Positions 19,308 to 29,258 are shown, numbered from the stretch's first letter. The stretch is DNA of 64,000 nucleotides from Sulfomarinibacter sp963733915 (GCA_963733915.1 CAVTEP010000006.1:496001-560000), one strand, 5' to 3'. Notes: generated by a model not told the origin, from the sequence alone. Numbers and translations: made by a program.

Positions 19308-20245
19308 CGGCGGCCCGAGACCTGCGGCTCGGGACCCGCGGTTCCGACCTCGCCCTCTGGCAGGCCCGCCACATCGCTCGTCTCATCGGCGAAAAGCTCG
19401 GCATCGAGTGCTCGATCGAGGTCATCAAGACGCGCGGCGATCGCATCCAGAATGTCGCCTTCCGGAAGATGGAGGGCAAGGGATTCTTCACCAAGGAGCT
19501 GCAGGACGCCCTTCTCGCGCGCCGCGTGGACCTCGTGGTCCACTCGCTCAAGGACCTGCCCACCAAAGAGCCCGAGGGCCTCGTGCTGGCGGCGATCCCG
19601 GAACGGACGGACGCGAGCGACCTGCTGTTGGCGAGACGGGGATCGTTGCAGGTTTCGCACGCCGACCCGCTGGGGCTCGCCGAGGGCGCGGTTCTCGGCA
19701 CCTCTTCGCTGCGCCGGGCCGCCCAGGCCCTGGCCTCGAGCCCGAAAACGGTGGTGCGGGCGCTGCGTGGCAACGTGCCCACGCGGCTGCGCAAGCTTCG
19801 GGATGGTGACTACGACGCGATCCTCCTCGCCGCCGCGGGCGTCCGCCGCCTCGGTCTCGAGCTCGACGATCTCGACTCGGTGGAGCTCGCGCCGGAAGTG
19901 ATGCTGCCGGCGCCCGGCCAGGGCGCACTGGCGATCGAGACCCGCGCGAACGACCCGGCATCAGAGCCTCTGAAGGACTTGCACGACCACCGAGTGGCGC
20001 GCTGTGTAGGAGCCGAACGCGGCTTGCTCGAGCTGCTCGGCGGCGGCTGCCATCTGCCGCTCGGCTGTCTCGCCACCGAGGACGAATCCGGAGTCCGCCT
20101 GCAGGCGGCGCTCGGAGATATTGACGACGACCTCACCCGGGCGACGGTGGCGAGGGTGGGCGGCCTCGCGGCAGAACCCTGGGCCGCAGCGAGGGTCTGC
20201 TTCGAGGCCTTGAAGCTCGCCATGCCGGGCGTGGCGGGGGCATGA
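19304..20245 (+). CDS. hemC: Hydroxymethylbilane synthase (porphobilinogen deaminase)
   Basis: 313 residues, standard length. It polymerises four porphobilinogens. The start LRLGTRGSDLALWQARHIA is diagnostic. VVHSLKDLPT, which contains the catalytic Asp, and LGTSSLRRAAQ, which contains the cofactor-binding arginines, follow. The dipyrromethane-attaching Cys249 is in LLGGGCHLPLGC. GTG 19304 overlaps the hemA stop as GTGA, and the hemD ATG overlaps its own stop, so all are translationally coupled. Confidence 0.96.
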   Translation: MTAARDLRLGTRGSDLALWQARHIARLIGEKLGIECSIEVIKTRGDRIQNVAFRKMEGKGFFTKELQDALLARRVDLVVHSLKDLPTKEPEGLVLAAIPERTDASDLLLARRGSLQVSHADPLGLAEGAVLGTSSLRRAAQALASSPKTVVRALRGNVPTRLRKLRDGDYDAILLAAAGVRRLGLELDDLDSVELAPEVMLPAPGQGALAIETRANDPASEPLKDLHDHRVARCVGAERGLLELLGGGCHLPLGCLATEDESGVRLQAALGDIDDDLTRATVARVGGLAAEPWAAARVCFEALKLAMPGVAGA

Positions 20246-20967
20246 GCCGTTTCGTGCTGATCACGCGCCACCCGTCGGAGTGCTCCGAGCTGCAGACTCT
20301 TCTGGAACCGTGCGGATTGAGGTTGCGGCCCTACCCGGTGCTGCGGCTGGCCGACGTCGACGACGACCCGGCGTGGACGGAGCTGGTGACATCCTGGAGG
20401 AATCAACCCGAGGCGGGGTGGGTCGTGATGGCGTCGCCGCGCGCGCCGAAGAGGTTTGTCCGTCTGTGTCGCGAGCACGGGGCGGAGCATCTCCTGGCCC
20501 TGCCGATCGCCGCCGTCGGGTCGAGCACCGCGGCCGCAGCCACCCGGGTCGGACTCGAGGTCGAGCTCGTCGGGACCGGTACCGGTGCAAGCCTCGCCCG
20601 AGAGCTGATCGAGCGGGTTGATGACCCCACCATCTTTGTCCTGGCCTGCGGACGCGACCGCCGGCCCGAGCTGCCGCTCGCCCTGACGGAAGCCGGTCAC
20701 CGGGTGCTCCCGGTCGTCGTCTACCGGATGGATCCCACCCCGGCCCGCGAGCTGCCGTCGCTCGGGCCGAGCCTCGAGGCGGTGGTCCTGACCTCGCCGC
20801 GCGCGGCCGAGCTCTATCTCGCGGGCGTCGGCGGACTGCCTCTCCCCTGCCCGCACTGGGCGCTCGGCCCGACCACCCGGGACGCCGCCGCCGCCATCGG
20901 CATCGAGTGCCGAATCCCAAACCGACCCGACTTCGAGTCGCTCGCGGAGGAACTATGCACGATTTGA
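20242..20967 (+). CDS. hemD: Uroporphyrinogen-III synthase
   Basis: 241 residues. It closes and isomerises hydroxymethylbilane to uroporphyrinogen III. Sequence in this family is poorly conserved, but the bilobed layout, the VVMASPRAPKRFV and VVLTSPRAAELYLAG segments (the usual TSxxA pattern) and its position between hemC and hemB make the call sound. ATG 20242 overlaps the hemC stop, and its 3' end overlaps the hemB start by 13 nt. Confidence 0.9.
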   Translation: MSRFVLITRHPSECSELQTLLEPCGLRLRPYPVLRLADVDDDPAWTELVTSWRNQPEAGWVVMASPRAPKRFVRLCREHGAEHLLALPIAAVGSSTAAAATRVGLEVELVGTGTGASLARELIERVDDPTIFVLACGRDRRPELPLALTEAGHRVLPVVVYRMDPTPARELPSLGPSLEAVVLTSPRAAELYLAGVGGLPLPCPHWALGPTTRDAAAAIGIECRIPNRPDFESLAEELCTI

Positions 20968-21939
20968 TTCAAAGACCGAGACGTCTCCGGGCTTCGGCGG
21001 TAATGCGCGACCTCGTCGCCGAGGCGCGCCTCGACCCGCGGATGCTGGTCCAGCCCCACTTCGTGGTCCCCGGAACCGGGGTATCCGAGCCCGATCGGCG
21101 CGATGCCGGAAATCGATCACCAGTCGGTCGACCGCCTGGTGGAAACCGCCGGCCGCGATCTCGCGCTCGGGATCAGCGCCGTCCTCCTCTTCGGTGTCCC
21201 CGCCCAAGGCGACAAGTCCGCCGACGGCGGTGGCGCCACGACTGACGGCAATCTCGTGGCCAGGGCCGTGGCCGCACTCAAGGACGAGTACGGAGAGAAG
21301 CTGCTGGTCGTGACCGACGTCTGTCTCTGCGCCTACACCGATCACGGACACTGCGGCCTGCTCGTCGACGGCAGGGTCGACAACGACAGCACCCTTCCCC
21401 AGCTGGCGGCCATGGCCCTCAGCCACGCCCGCGCCGGCGCCGACGTGGTGGCGCCCTCGGACATGATGGACGGCCGCGTCGCCGCCATCCGTGAGACCCT
21501 CGACGACGACGGTCTGGCGGAGGTCGCCATCATGTCGTACTCGGTGAAGTACGCCTCGGCCTACTACGGCCCGTTCCGGGAGGCCGCCCACTCGGCGCCC
21601 GCCTCGGGAGACCGCCGGTCGCATCAGATGGACACCCGCAACCGCCGCGAAGCCCTGGTCGAGGCCGAGCTCGACATCGACGAAGGGGCCGATATCCTGA
21701 TGGTCAAGCCCGCCCTCGCCTTCCTCGACATCGTCGCCGACCTGCGCCAGGCCTTTCCGAATCCGCTCGCGGTCTACAACGTTTCCGGCGAGTACTCGAT
21801 GGTCAAGGCCGCCGCCGCGAAAGGGTGGATCGACGAACGTGCGGTGGTGCTCGAAAACCTCCACGCCTTCCGCCGGGCCGGCGCCGACATCATCATCACC
21901 TACCACGCCCGAAAGGCGCTCGCCGAGGGCTGGCTGTGA
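20955..21939 (+). CDS. hemB: Porphobilinogen synthase, interrupted by a +1 frameshift
   Basis: It condenses two 5-aminolevulinates. The N-terminal part (ATG 20955, HDLIQRPRRLRASAVMRD, then PHFVVPGTGVSEP) runs in one frame. The rest (IGAMPEIDHQSVDRL onward) runs in the +1 frame to 21939. The break is at the CCC of 21090-21092, where removing one C restores the family sequence EPIGAMP. Downstream, the zinc cysteines in DVCLCAYTDHGHC and Schiff-base lysines in MSYSVKYASAYYG and MVKPALAFLD are intact. This looks like a single-base artefact rather than decay, but it needs raw reads to settle. Confidence 0.88.
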
Positions 21940-23234
21940 GTCGCAACGACCATTCCGAGCAGCTCTACCGGCGGGCTTCGAAGCTGATGCCGGCCGGGGT
22001 CAACTCTCCGGTTCGTGCCTTCCGGAGCGTCGGCGGCAACCCGATCTTTCTCGAGCGCGGACTCGGCTGTCACGTCGTCGACGCCGACGGCAACCGCTAC
22101 GTCGACTATGTCTGTTCGTGGGGACCGCTGATCCTCGGTCACGCCTTTCCCGACGTCGTGGAGGCGGTCGCCACCACCGCCGCCTCGGGTCTTTCCTTCG
22201 GAGCGCCCTGCCGTCTGGAGGTCGAGCTCGCCGAGCTCGTGACCTCGTCGGTCCCCCATCTCGAGATGGTCCGTTTCGTCTCCTCGGGAACCGAGGCGGT
22301 GATGTCGGCCGTCCGCCTCGCCCGCGGTGCCACCGGGCGCGACACGGTGGTCAAGTTTTCGGGGTGTTACCACGGGCACGCGGACCATCTCCTGGTGTCG
22401 GCGGGCTCGGGTCTCGCCACCTTCGGCACGCCGTCCTCAGCGGGCGTTCCTGCGGCCTTTGCCGCTCACACGGCCGTTCTCCCACTCGACGACGAGGAGG
22501 CCTTCGTCAAACTGATGGAGGAGCGGGGTTCTGAGATCGCGGCTGTCATCATCGAAGGCGTCCCCGCCAACGCCGGCCTGCTCGTGCAGCGGCCCGCGTT
22601 CATGCAGCTCGTGCGTTCGGAGTGCAGCCGGCATGGAGCGCTTCTCATCCTCGACGAGGTGATCACCGGGTTCCGGGTCGGAGTCCGCGGCGCCGCCGGG
22701 CTCTACGGCATCGAACCGGACCTCAGCACCTACGGCAAGGTGATCGGCGGCGGCATGCCGGTGGGCGCCTACGGCGGCCGCCGTGAGCTGATGGAGCAGC
22801 TGGCGCCGCTGGGCCCCGTCTACCAGGCGGGGACCCTCTCCGGCAACCCGGTCGCGATGGCCGCCGGTGCGGCCACCCTTCGCATTCTCCTCGCCGACGG
22901 CGGCGCCGCCTACGCCGAGCTCGAGAGATTCGGGTCCCTGCTCGAGAGAGGCCTCGTGCGGGTCCTTTCGAGCGTCGGTGTCAACTGGTCGGTAGTGCGG
23001 GTCGGGTCGATTCTGTGGCTGGCCCTGCAAGACGGCGAGCCGCCTCGCCGCTACGAGGACATCCGGCCCGAGTCCGCCGCGATCTACGCGCGCCTCCACC
23101 GCGCCCTGCTCGAGCGCGGCATCTCGCTTGCTCCTTCGGCCTACGAAGTGATGTTTGTGTCGCTCGCCCACGATCCCGGCGTCATCGACCAGACGGTGAC
23201 GGCCTTCGAGGAGGCGGTGAGGGAGATTTCATGA
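21936..23234 (+). CDS. hemL: Glutamate-1-semialdehyde 2,1-aminomutase
   Basis: 432 residues, a PLP enzyme that makes 5-aminolevulinate from the HemA product. The N-terminal MPAGVNSPVRAFRSVGG is the classic GSA-aminomutase signature. The pyridoxal lysine lies in LSTYGKVIGGGMPVGAYGG (about 267), and LILDEVITGFRVG holds the cofactor Asp. The start is GTG 21936, overlapping the hemB stop as GTGA. The gene ends within a heptad repeat element that separates it from hemE. Confidence 0.95.
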   Translation: MSRNDHSEQLYRRASKLMPAGVNSPVRAFRSVGGNPIFLERGLGCHVVDADGNRYVDYVCSWGPLILGHAFPDVVEAVATTAASGLSFGAPCRLEVELAELVTSSVPHLEMVRFVSSGTEAVMSAVRLARGATGRDTVVKFSGCYHGHADHLLVSAGSGLATFGTPSSAGVPAAFAAHTAVLPLDDEEAFVKLMEERGSEIAAVIIEGVPANAGLLVQRPAFMQLVRSECSRHGALLILDEVITGFRVGVRGAAGLYGIEPDLSTYGKVIGGGMPVGAYGGRRELMEQLAPLGPVYQAGTLSGNPVAMAAGAATLRILLADGGAAYAELERFGSLLERGLVRVLSSVGVNWSVVRVGSILWLALQDGEPPRRYEDIRPESAAIYARLHRALLERGISLAPSAYEVMFVSLAHDPGVIDQTVTAFEEAVREIS

Positions 23235-23345
23235 ATTTCGGAATTTGGAATTTCGGATTTCGGATTTTCCCTCCCACCTCCCCTTGGAGCCTCGGGGGGT
23301 GGGCGGCAAATTCGAAATTCGAAATTCGAAATTCGAAATCGGGCT
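23232..23345. repeat. Palindromic heptad element between hemL and hemE
   Basis: Left arm TTTCGGA-type heptads (about 23240-23270) are followed by CCCTCCCACCTCCCC, then a GGGGGGTGGGCGG segment and a right arm of AATTCGA/AATCG heptads (about 23310-23341). The arms and the core are both near complements, so the whole element can fold as one hairpin. It overlaps the last codons of hemL. Confidence 0.9.
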
Positions 23346-23354
23346 CTCCTGGCG

Positions 23355-24374
23355 ATGAACCGGTTTCTGAGGGCGTGCACACGAGAAGCGGTGGACCGGC
23401 CGCCGGTGTGGGTCATGCGCCAGGCCGGACGCTACCTCCCCGAGTATCGTGAGCTCCGCAAGCGGGCCGGCGACTTTCTGACGATGTGCCGCACGCCGGA
23501 AATCGCCGCTGAGGTAACCCTGCAGCCGATCCGGCGATTCGGTCTCGATGCGGCCATCGTTTTCTCCGACATTTTGACGCCGCTCGTTCCCATGGGCATC
23601 GATTTGACCTTCAACCCCGCGCCACACATCGCCGAACCGATCCGGGCACCGGAGGACGTCGATCGACTGCGGGCGACGAAGCCGTGGACCGGCACCGAGT
23701 TCCTGTCCACGACCCTCGAGCTGGTTCGCGCAGAGCTCGACGAGCACACCGCCCTGATCGGTTTTTGCGGCGCTCCCTGGACGCTGGCCTCCTACCTGGT
23801 GGAGGGCGTGACCTCGCGCAGCTTCAGCCGGGTCAAATCGTTTGCCCTCCACCACCCCGGAGCCTTCGATCGACTGCTGGACACGCTTGCGGAGACCATG
23901 GCCGCCTACCTCCAGACCCAGGTCGAGCACGGCGCGCAGGCGGTCCAGATCTTCGACTCGTGGGTCGGCGCCCTCGGCGCCGAGGACGCCCGCCGCTGGG
24001 CGCTGCGTCCGGCACGGCGGCTGCTCGAAGCCACCGCCGACCTCGGCGTGCCCCGAATCTACTTTGCCAATGGCGGCTCCCACCTCCTCCACGATCTTCC
24101 GGAGATGCCGTGCGAAGTCCTGGGCCTCGACTGGAGGGCCGATCTCAGACGGGCCGCCCTCGCGCTTCCCGACCACGCCCTCCAGGGCAACCTCGACCCA
24201 GGCGTCCTGATGGGCCCGGAGGCGGAGATCCGGATGCGGACTCTGGCGATGCTCAACACCGCTCCCCGCGCCGGCTACATCGCCAACCTCGGGCACGGCA
24301 TAACGCCTGAGGTTCCCGTCCACGCGATGGAGACCTTTGTGCGGACAGTTCAGGAGTATCGTTATGAAGGTTGA
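23355..24374 (+). CDS. hemE: Uroporphyrinogen decarboxylase
   Basis: 339 residues, standard length. It converts uroporphyrinogen III to coproporphyrinogen III. The two signature motifs are present: PPVWVMRQAGRYLPEYRELR near the N-terminus and GFCGAPWTLASYLVEG in the middle. The catalytic Asp is in the AAIVFSDILTPL context. A heptad element just upstream and another just downstream leave the gene as an isolated unit within the heme operon. No strong ribosome site precedes ATG 23355, so translation may be weaker than for hemA-hemL. Confidence 0.95.
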   Translation: MNRFLRACTREAVDRPPVWVMRQAGRYLPEYRELRKRAGDFLTMCRTPEIAAEVTLQPIRRFGLDAAIVFSDILTPLVPMGIDLTFNPAPHIAEPIRAPEDVDRLRATKPWTGTEFLSTTLELVRAELDEHTALIGFCGAPWTLASYLVEGVTSRSFSRVKSFALHHPGAFDRLLDTLAETMAAYLQTQVEHGAQAVQIFDSWVGALGAEDARRWALRPARRLLEATADLGVPRIYFANGGSHLLHDLPEMPCEVLGLDWRADLRRAALALPDHALQGNLDPGVLMGPEAEIRMRTLAMLNTAPRAGYIANLGHGITPEVPVHAMETFVRTVQEYRYEG

Positions 24375-24482
24375 TTTCGGATTTCGAATTTCGGATTTCG
24401 AATTTCCGCCCACCCTCCCGCATTTTGCACGGGTTCGGTTCCTGAAAATCCGAAATCCGAAATCCGAAATCCGAAATTGGAT
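24372..24482. repeat. Palindromic heptad element between hemE and hemN
   Basis: Left arm: alternating TTTCGGA and TTTCGAA heptads (about 24374-24408). Core: CCGCCCACCCTCCCGC with a short unique loop. Right arm: four CCGAAAT heptads (about 24447-24478). The arms are near complementary. The element begins at the hemE stop codon and ends about 20 bp before the hemN start. Confidence 0.9.
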
Positions 24483-24503
24483 TAGTCACGCGGAGCGATC
24501 GAG

Positions 24504-25892
24504 ATGACACTCGATCTGTCCGGTCTCTCGCCCGCTCTTCTGGAAAAGTACGATCGCCCTGGCCCGCGCTACACGTCGTATCCGACGGCGCCGCACTTCA
24601 GCCCCGACTTCGATGAGACCGCCTACAGGCAACGGCTGAGCGAAGCCGCGCAGCGGTCGGACGAAGCCCTGTCCATGTACCTCCACCTCCCCTTCTGCGA
24701 GGCGCGTTGCACTTTTTGCGGCTGCAACGTGGTCATCTCTCCTCGCCGGGGTCCCGAGGAGCCCTATCTCGAAGCGGTCGAACAGGAGCTGGAGATACTT
24801 GCATCCGCCCTCGCGCCTCGCCGCAGGCTCAACCAGCTGCACTGGGGCGGTGGGACCCCGACCTACCTTTCACCCGCCCAATGCGAACGGCTGTTCGCCG
24901 CCATCACGTCAAGATTCCCGATCTCCGCCGACGCCGAGGTGGCCCTCGAGATCGATCCCTGCGTCACCACCATGAACCACCTCGCGACGCTGCGGCGGCT
25001 CGGCTTCAACCGGATTTCGATGGGCCTCCAGGACATCGCGCCCGAGGTCCAGGAGGCGGTCAAACGCATCCAACCGCTGGAACTCACCCGCGAGCACGTC
25101 GAGGAGGCGCGGCGTCTCGGATTCCAGTCGGTCAACATCGATCTTATCTACGGCCTGCCGCTGCAGACGGAGCCGGGCTTCCGATCCACCGTTCGCACGA
25201 TCATCGATGAGCTCGCACCCGATCGCGTGGCCTGTTTTTCCTACGCCCACGTCCCCTGGATCAAACCACACCAAAAAGCCCTGGAGGCCGGCTCGATGCC
25301 GGACGGATGGGAGAAGTTCCGGCTTTTTCTCGCCGCAACGGAAGAGTTCGCCGCCGCGGGCTACAAATGCGTTGGCTTCGACCATTTCGCCCGCCCCGGC
25401 GACGAGCTCGCACTCGCGCTCGACGAAGATCGGGTGCACCGCAACTTCATGGGTTACACGGTGATGCCTGCGCCCGACCAGGTCGGGATCGGAGTCACCT
25501 CGATCGGCGATGTGGGCGGCGCCTACATCGCGAACGAAAAGAATCTCAAGCGATTCGAACGCGCCGTGGCTGACGGGTTGTTGCCTGTGGAGCGCGGCCT
25601 CGTGCGAAGCGCCGAGGACGTACTCCGGCGCGCGGTCATCCATCGCATCATCTGCACGCTCGCACTCGATTACGGGTGGGTCGAATCGACCTTCCTGGTC
25701 GATCCCCGGCAACACTTCGCCGATGCGCTCGAAGAGCTGGATCCGATGGCTGCCGACGGCCTCGTCGATCTTGATGCGACCGGGCTGAGGGTCACCCCGA
25801 CGGGCCGTTTTTTTCTTCGCAACGTGTGCATGCCGTTTGACGCCTATCTCGCGACGTCGGGCGACGGACCCGTCTACTCGCGGACGGTGTAG
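24504..25892 (+). CDS. hemN: Oxygen-independent coproporphyrinogen III dehydrogenase
   Basis: 462 residues, a radical SAM enzyme that decarboxylates coproporphyrinogen III without oxygen. The cluster motif is CEARCTFCGC (Cys65, 69, 72, with a further Cys74 as in true HemN). GGGTPTYLSPAQ, the GLPLQTEPGF segment and the C-terminal HemN domain with RRAVIHRIICTLALDYG are present. The YDRPGPRYTSYPTAPHFS N-terminus is typical of HemN rather than HemW. Its presence indicates heme synthesis under anaerobic or microaerobic conditions. Confidence 0.95.
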   Translation: MTLDLSGLSPALLEKYDRPGPRYTSYPTAPHFSPDFDETAYRQRLSEAAQRSDEALSMYLHLPFCEARCTFCGCNVVISPRRGPEEPYLEAVEQELEILASALAPRRRLNQLHWGGGTPTYLSPAQCERLFAAITSRFPISADAEVALEIDPCVTTMNHLATLRRLGFNRISMGLQDIAPEVQEAVKRIQPLELTREHVEEARRLGFQSVNIDLIYGLPLQTEPGFRSTVRTIIDELAPDRVACFSYAHVPWIKPHQKALEAGSMPDGWEKFRLFLAATEEFAAAGYKCVGFDHFARPGDELALALDEDRVHRNFMGYTVMPAPDQVGIGVTSIGDVGGAYIANEKNLKRFERAVADGLLPVERGLVRSAEDVLRRAVIHRIICTLALDYGWVESTFLVDPRQHFADALEELDPMAADGLVDLDATGLRVTPTGRFFLRNVCMPFDAYLATSGDGPVYSRTV

Positions 25893-25983
25893 TCGAAATT
25901 CGGCTTTCCGATCTGAGCTTCATTTCTCATCACTCCGCCACGGCGGTATGCGGGTACCGCGTTATCCAGGCTACGATGAAGAC

Positions 25984-27975
25984 ATGAGGACTGTCCGATT
26001 CGACCGGTGGGTGACGGCCGCGATCATCCTCGTCGCTTGGGCTGGGGCGGTTGTCGTTTTATACGGATGGCATCGCTCGCTCAACCTGCTGGTTCCGATC
26101 GCGATTTCCGGTCTGTGGCTCGCGATCTTCTCGCTTGCCTGCTGGGGCGCCGGTCAATTCGCGTTTCAGGGACTGATCCGCCAACCGTGCCGGAAACCCT
26201 CCGACGTGCCGGTCCTTCTCGCCCTCGGAGCGGGCGGTCTCGCCGCCGCTGCGGGTCTCCTGGGCACAGTCGGCCTGCTCTCCCGGGTCTCACTGCTTTC
26301 TGTTTTCGCGGTGATGGCCGTGGTCGGCGCGATCAACGTTTATCGGCGACTTCGCGGCGTGACGCTCGAGTTCAGGTGGAATCCGTACGTCACCGTGGCG
26401 GTTGCGGCCGGCCTCCTGGCGCTGCTCGGTGGATCGGCGCTGGCCGTCTTTTATGACCAGTGGAACTATCACCTGGCCTTTCCGTTCCAGTGGCTTCGTG
26501 AGGGTTCGCTGGTCGTCTTCGCGCGTCACGCCTACTCGCTCTTCCCGTCCAACATGGGTCTCCTCTACGTCTACGGCCTGGCCGTTTCGGGCGCTTGGGC
26601 CGCACAGTTGGTGCACCTGTGGATGGGCGTCGTCGCGACCGCCGCGGCGGCGTTTGTCGCCGAGAGGTTCTTCCCTTCTTCGGGCGCAGTGGCCGCCGCG
26701 GTCTTCGCGGCGACACCGGGGGTCATCGACCTGGGCTCGGTCGCCGGAACGGAGCTTGGCGTCGCTGCGTTCTTCATGTGCGGGTGGATCGCCCTCATGC
26801 GCTTTGTGGACGATGACCAAGGCCTCTCGACGCGCTGGTTGGTCGTTGCGGGAGTATTGGTCGGTCTTGCGGTCGGTTGCAAATACCTTGCCATCTTGTT
26901 GGTGGCGATCCCGATTGGTCTGGTTCTGCCGATGCTCGCCGGCGGTTCCGGAGCGGGCACCTGGCTGCGCTCCACCATCAAGGCCGCGGTCCTGGTCACC
27001 GGAACGGCGCTCCTCGTGTGGTCGCCCTGGGCCATTCGCAGCCTGGTGGCGACCGGTGATCCGGTGTATCCCTATCTGTCATCGACCATCAGCGAACCAG
27101 AGAACCAGGAATCCGCAATTCAAGACAACGACCTCGCCGCGGGAATCGGTGAATTCGGATGGAGCCGGGACCGCGCGATCTTTGCCGTGACCGCCGGCAC
27201 TTTTGACGACCGTGATGTCGGTGGCATTACCGGGCCGGTCTACCTGTGGCTCTTGCCTCTGTGGGCGCTCAGCCTTTTTCGACCCGGCGTGTCCCGCGCT
27301 GAACAGGCGCTCGCCACGGCCTTGGGTCTTGGGCTCCTGGCGGCCGCGTTCATTCCGTCGATCGGCAGATATCTCGTTCCGCTGTACGCGCCCGCCGCCG
27401 CCGGTGTGGGCGCCGCTTTCCTGCGGTTTACCGGTGGCTTGAAGAAACCGTGGCGGGCGACCTTACACGTGATGCTCTTTGCTCTTCTCGTCAATAACCT
27501 CAATCCGTTTCGCATTTATCATCTCCCGTCCCAGATTGGAGTCGTTCTCGGGATCGTCGAGGAGGATGCGTTTCTCAGTCGCAATGTCACCCACTATCCG
27601 GCTATTGAATTCATCAACCGTGAACTCCCTGCCGACGCCGTGGTGTATCTTCTGGCAGAATCGAGGAGCTTCGGGATTGAACGAAAGTTGGTGCTCGAAG
27701 ACCCGATTATCAAACCGCTCATCGTGGATATCGCGGAGAAAAGCGGATCGACGCGCGACATGATCGTCCGCCTTCGATCACACGGCATAACCCACATTCT
27801 CTTCAACCGGCGAGAGGCCGAGCGGATGGCGACCCTCAACCACCGCGAGGATTACCTCGCGACCCCCGACCGGGATGCGCAAGCGCGGATCCAGGAACTT
27901 TTCAATCGCCGACTTGCCGTGGTGTGGCAAAGCGGAAACCTCGTCATTTTCGAAGTCCCAGAGGTGTCGCCATGA
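25984..27975 (+). CDS. GT-C type polytopic membrane glycosyltransferase
   Basis: About 663 residues with at least ten hydrophobic segments and a C-terminal soluble domain (about 560-663). The layout resembles ArnT/PMT-like GT-C enzymes, which transfer sugars from polyprenyl-phosphate carriers on the outer membrane face. The loop after the second group of helices contains AVFYDQWNYHLAFPFQW, where acidic catalytic residues are usual. The substrate cannot be read. ATG 25984 is the first codon ahead of a hydrophobic segment. Its stop overlaps the ATG of the GT2 gene, so the two likely form a pair: GT2 makes a lipid-linked sugar and this enzyme uses it (inference). Confidence 0.72.
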   Translation: MRTVRFDRWVTAAIILVAWAGAVVVLYGWHRSLNLLVPIAISGLWLAIFSLACWGAGQFAFQGLIRQPCRKPSDVPVLLALGAGGLAAAAGLLGTVGLLSRVSLLSVFAVMAVVGAINVYRRLRGVTLEFRWNPYVTVAVAAGLLALLGGSALAVFYDQWNYHLAFPFQWLREGSLVVFARHAYSLFPSNMGLLYVYGLAVSGAWAAQLVHLWMGVVATAAAAFVAERFFPSSGAVAAAVFAATPGVIDLGSVAGTELGVAAFFMCGWIALMRFVDDDQGLSTRWLVVAGVLVGLAVGCKYLAILLVAIPIGLVLPMLAGGSGAGTWLRSTIKAAVLVTGTALLVWSPWAIRSLVATGDPVYPYLSSTISEPENQESAIQDNDLAAGIGEFGWSRDRAIFAVTAGTFDDRDVGGITGPVYLWLLPLWALSLFRPGVSRAEQALATALGLGLLAAAFIPSIGRYLVPLYAPAAAGVGAAFLRFTGGLKKPWRATLHVMLFALLVNNLNPFRIYHLPSQIGVVLGIVEEDAFLSRNVTHYPAIEFINRELPADAVVYLLAESRSFGIERKLVLEDPIIKPLIVDIAEKSGSTRDMIVRLRSHGITHILFNRREAERMATLNHREDYLATPDRDAQARIQELFNRRLAVVWQSGNLVIFEVPEVSP

Positions 27976-29180
27976 GTTCCAATTCAGATATCGAACTCTC
28001 GGTTGTCATGCCGTGTCTCAACGAGGCCGACACCCTGGCAACCTGCATCCGCAAAGCCCGGTCGACCATCGAAGCCAGCGGTCTCGTTGCGGAGATCATC
28101 GTCGCCGACAACGGCAGCACGGATGACTCCGCGGAGATCGCCCGGGAACTCGGTGCCCGCGTGATCCCGGTGACGACGCCGGGTTACGGTGCGGCGCTCA
28201 AGGGCGGGATTGAGGCTTCCAGGGGTCGTTTCATCATCATGGGCGACGCCGACGACAGCTACGATTTCACCGCGATCATGCTTTTCGTCGATGAACTCCG
28301 GGCTGGCGCTGATCTGGTAATGGGCTGCAGATTGCCGGGAGGCGGCGGTTCCGTGAGTCCGGGCGCAATGCCGTGGAGCCACCGGCGGATCGGTAACCCG
28401 GCATTCACCCGGCTGGCGCGGAAGCTGTTCAGAATGCCCACCCACGACGTGTACTGCGGGCTGCGAGGTTTCACACGACAGCTCTACGACGATCTCGAAC
28501 TCCGTTGCCTCGGCATGGAGTTCGCAACCGAAATGATCATCAAGGCCAGCCTCTTTCGAAAACGGATCACTGAAGTGCCCATCACGCTGCACCGCGATGG
28601 ACGGAAATCGCACCCGCCCCATCTCAATACGGTCAGCGACGGTCTTCGGACGCTGCGGTTCTTCCTGATCTACAGTCCGCGTTGGTTGTTCAGTTTTCCC
28701 GGGTTTGTCCTCCTCGGTCTCGGGCTGATCGGATTCGTCACGATCCTCCCCGGCCCGTTGCCCTTGGGACTCGGAGCTCAACTGGACGTCCACTCCCTTC
28801 TCGTCGTAGGCATCGGCGCCGTCGTCGGATTCCAACTCATCGTGTTCGGTCTTTTTACCCGCCTCTATGCCATGGCAGAGGGCCTGATTCCGACCGCCGA
28901 GCAGTATTTCGCTTTCGGGCGCGATGTCGCGCCAACGATCGCATTTTGGGGGGGGCTCGTGAGCTTTTTGTCAGGCGCCGTGCTCCTCGGCGTGACCACC
29001 CTGAGATGGTTCTCCGCCGGGTTTCCCGACCTCGACTACGCGGTGACGATGCGGATGGTGATCCCCGCCGTGACGCTGATTGCGATCGGCGCTCAAGCGG
29101 TTTTCGCGGGCCTCTTCCTCGGTCTGATCACGCTCCATCGACAGTCGGGGAAGCCCGAATCGCCTGACGGCGTGAATTGA
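27972..29180 (+). CDS. Family 2 glycosyltransferase with membrane anchor
   Basis: 402 residues. The N-terminal GT-A domain has ELSVVMPCLNEADTLATCI, the nucleotide-binding VADNGSTDDSAEIA, and GDADDSYDF (DxD motif). This is the pattern of polyprenyl-phosphate hexose synthases (DPM1/GtrB-like). Four C-terminal transmembrane segments (about 235-395) anchor it. ATG 27972 overlaps the upstream GT-C stop as ATGA. It probably supplies a lipid-linked sugar donor to the GT-C partner. The sugar is unknown. Confidence 0.85.
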   Translation: MSSNSDIELSVVMPCLNEADTLATCIRKARSTIEASGLVAEIIVADNGSTDDSAEIARELGARVIPVTTPGYGAALKGGIEASRGRFIIMGDADDSYDFTAIMLFVDELRAGADLVMGCRLPGGGGSVSPGAMPWSHRRIGNPAFTRLARKLFRMPTHDVYCGLRGFTRQLYDDLELRCLGMEFATEMIIKASLFRKRITEVPITLHRDGRKSHPPHLNTVSDGLRTLRFFLIYSPRWLFSFPGFVLLGLGLIGFVTILPGPLPLGLGAQLDVHSLLVVGIGAVVGFQLIVFGLFTRLYAMAEGLIPTAEQYFAFGRDVAPTIAFWGGLVSFLSGAVLLGVTTLRWFSAGFPDLDYAVTMRMVIPAVTLIAIGAQAVFAGLFLGLITLHRQSGKPESPDGVN

Positions 29181-29258
29181 CGCTGCTCAGCGCCCGTTCC
29201 CGCCAGACCGGGCGCCGGAGAACCCGCGCGGCACGGCCCGTTTCTCCTTGAACCTCGA

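Noticed and set aside
18732..21092. Programmed +1 frameshifting in hemA and hemB
   Set aside because: No slippery heptamer, internal stop with release-factor context or shared stimulatory structure is visible at either site; a base insertion explains both more simply.
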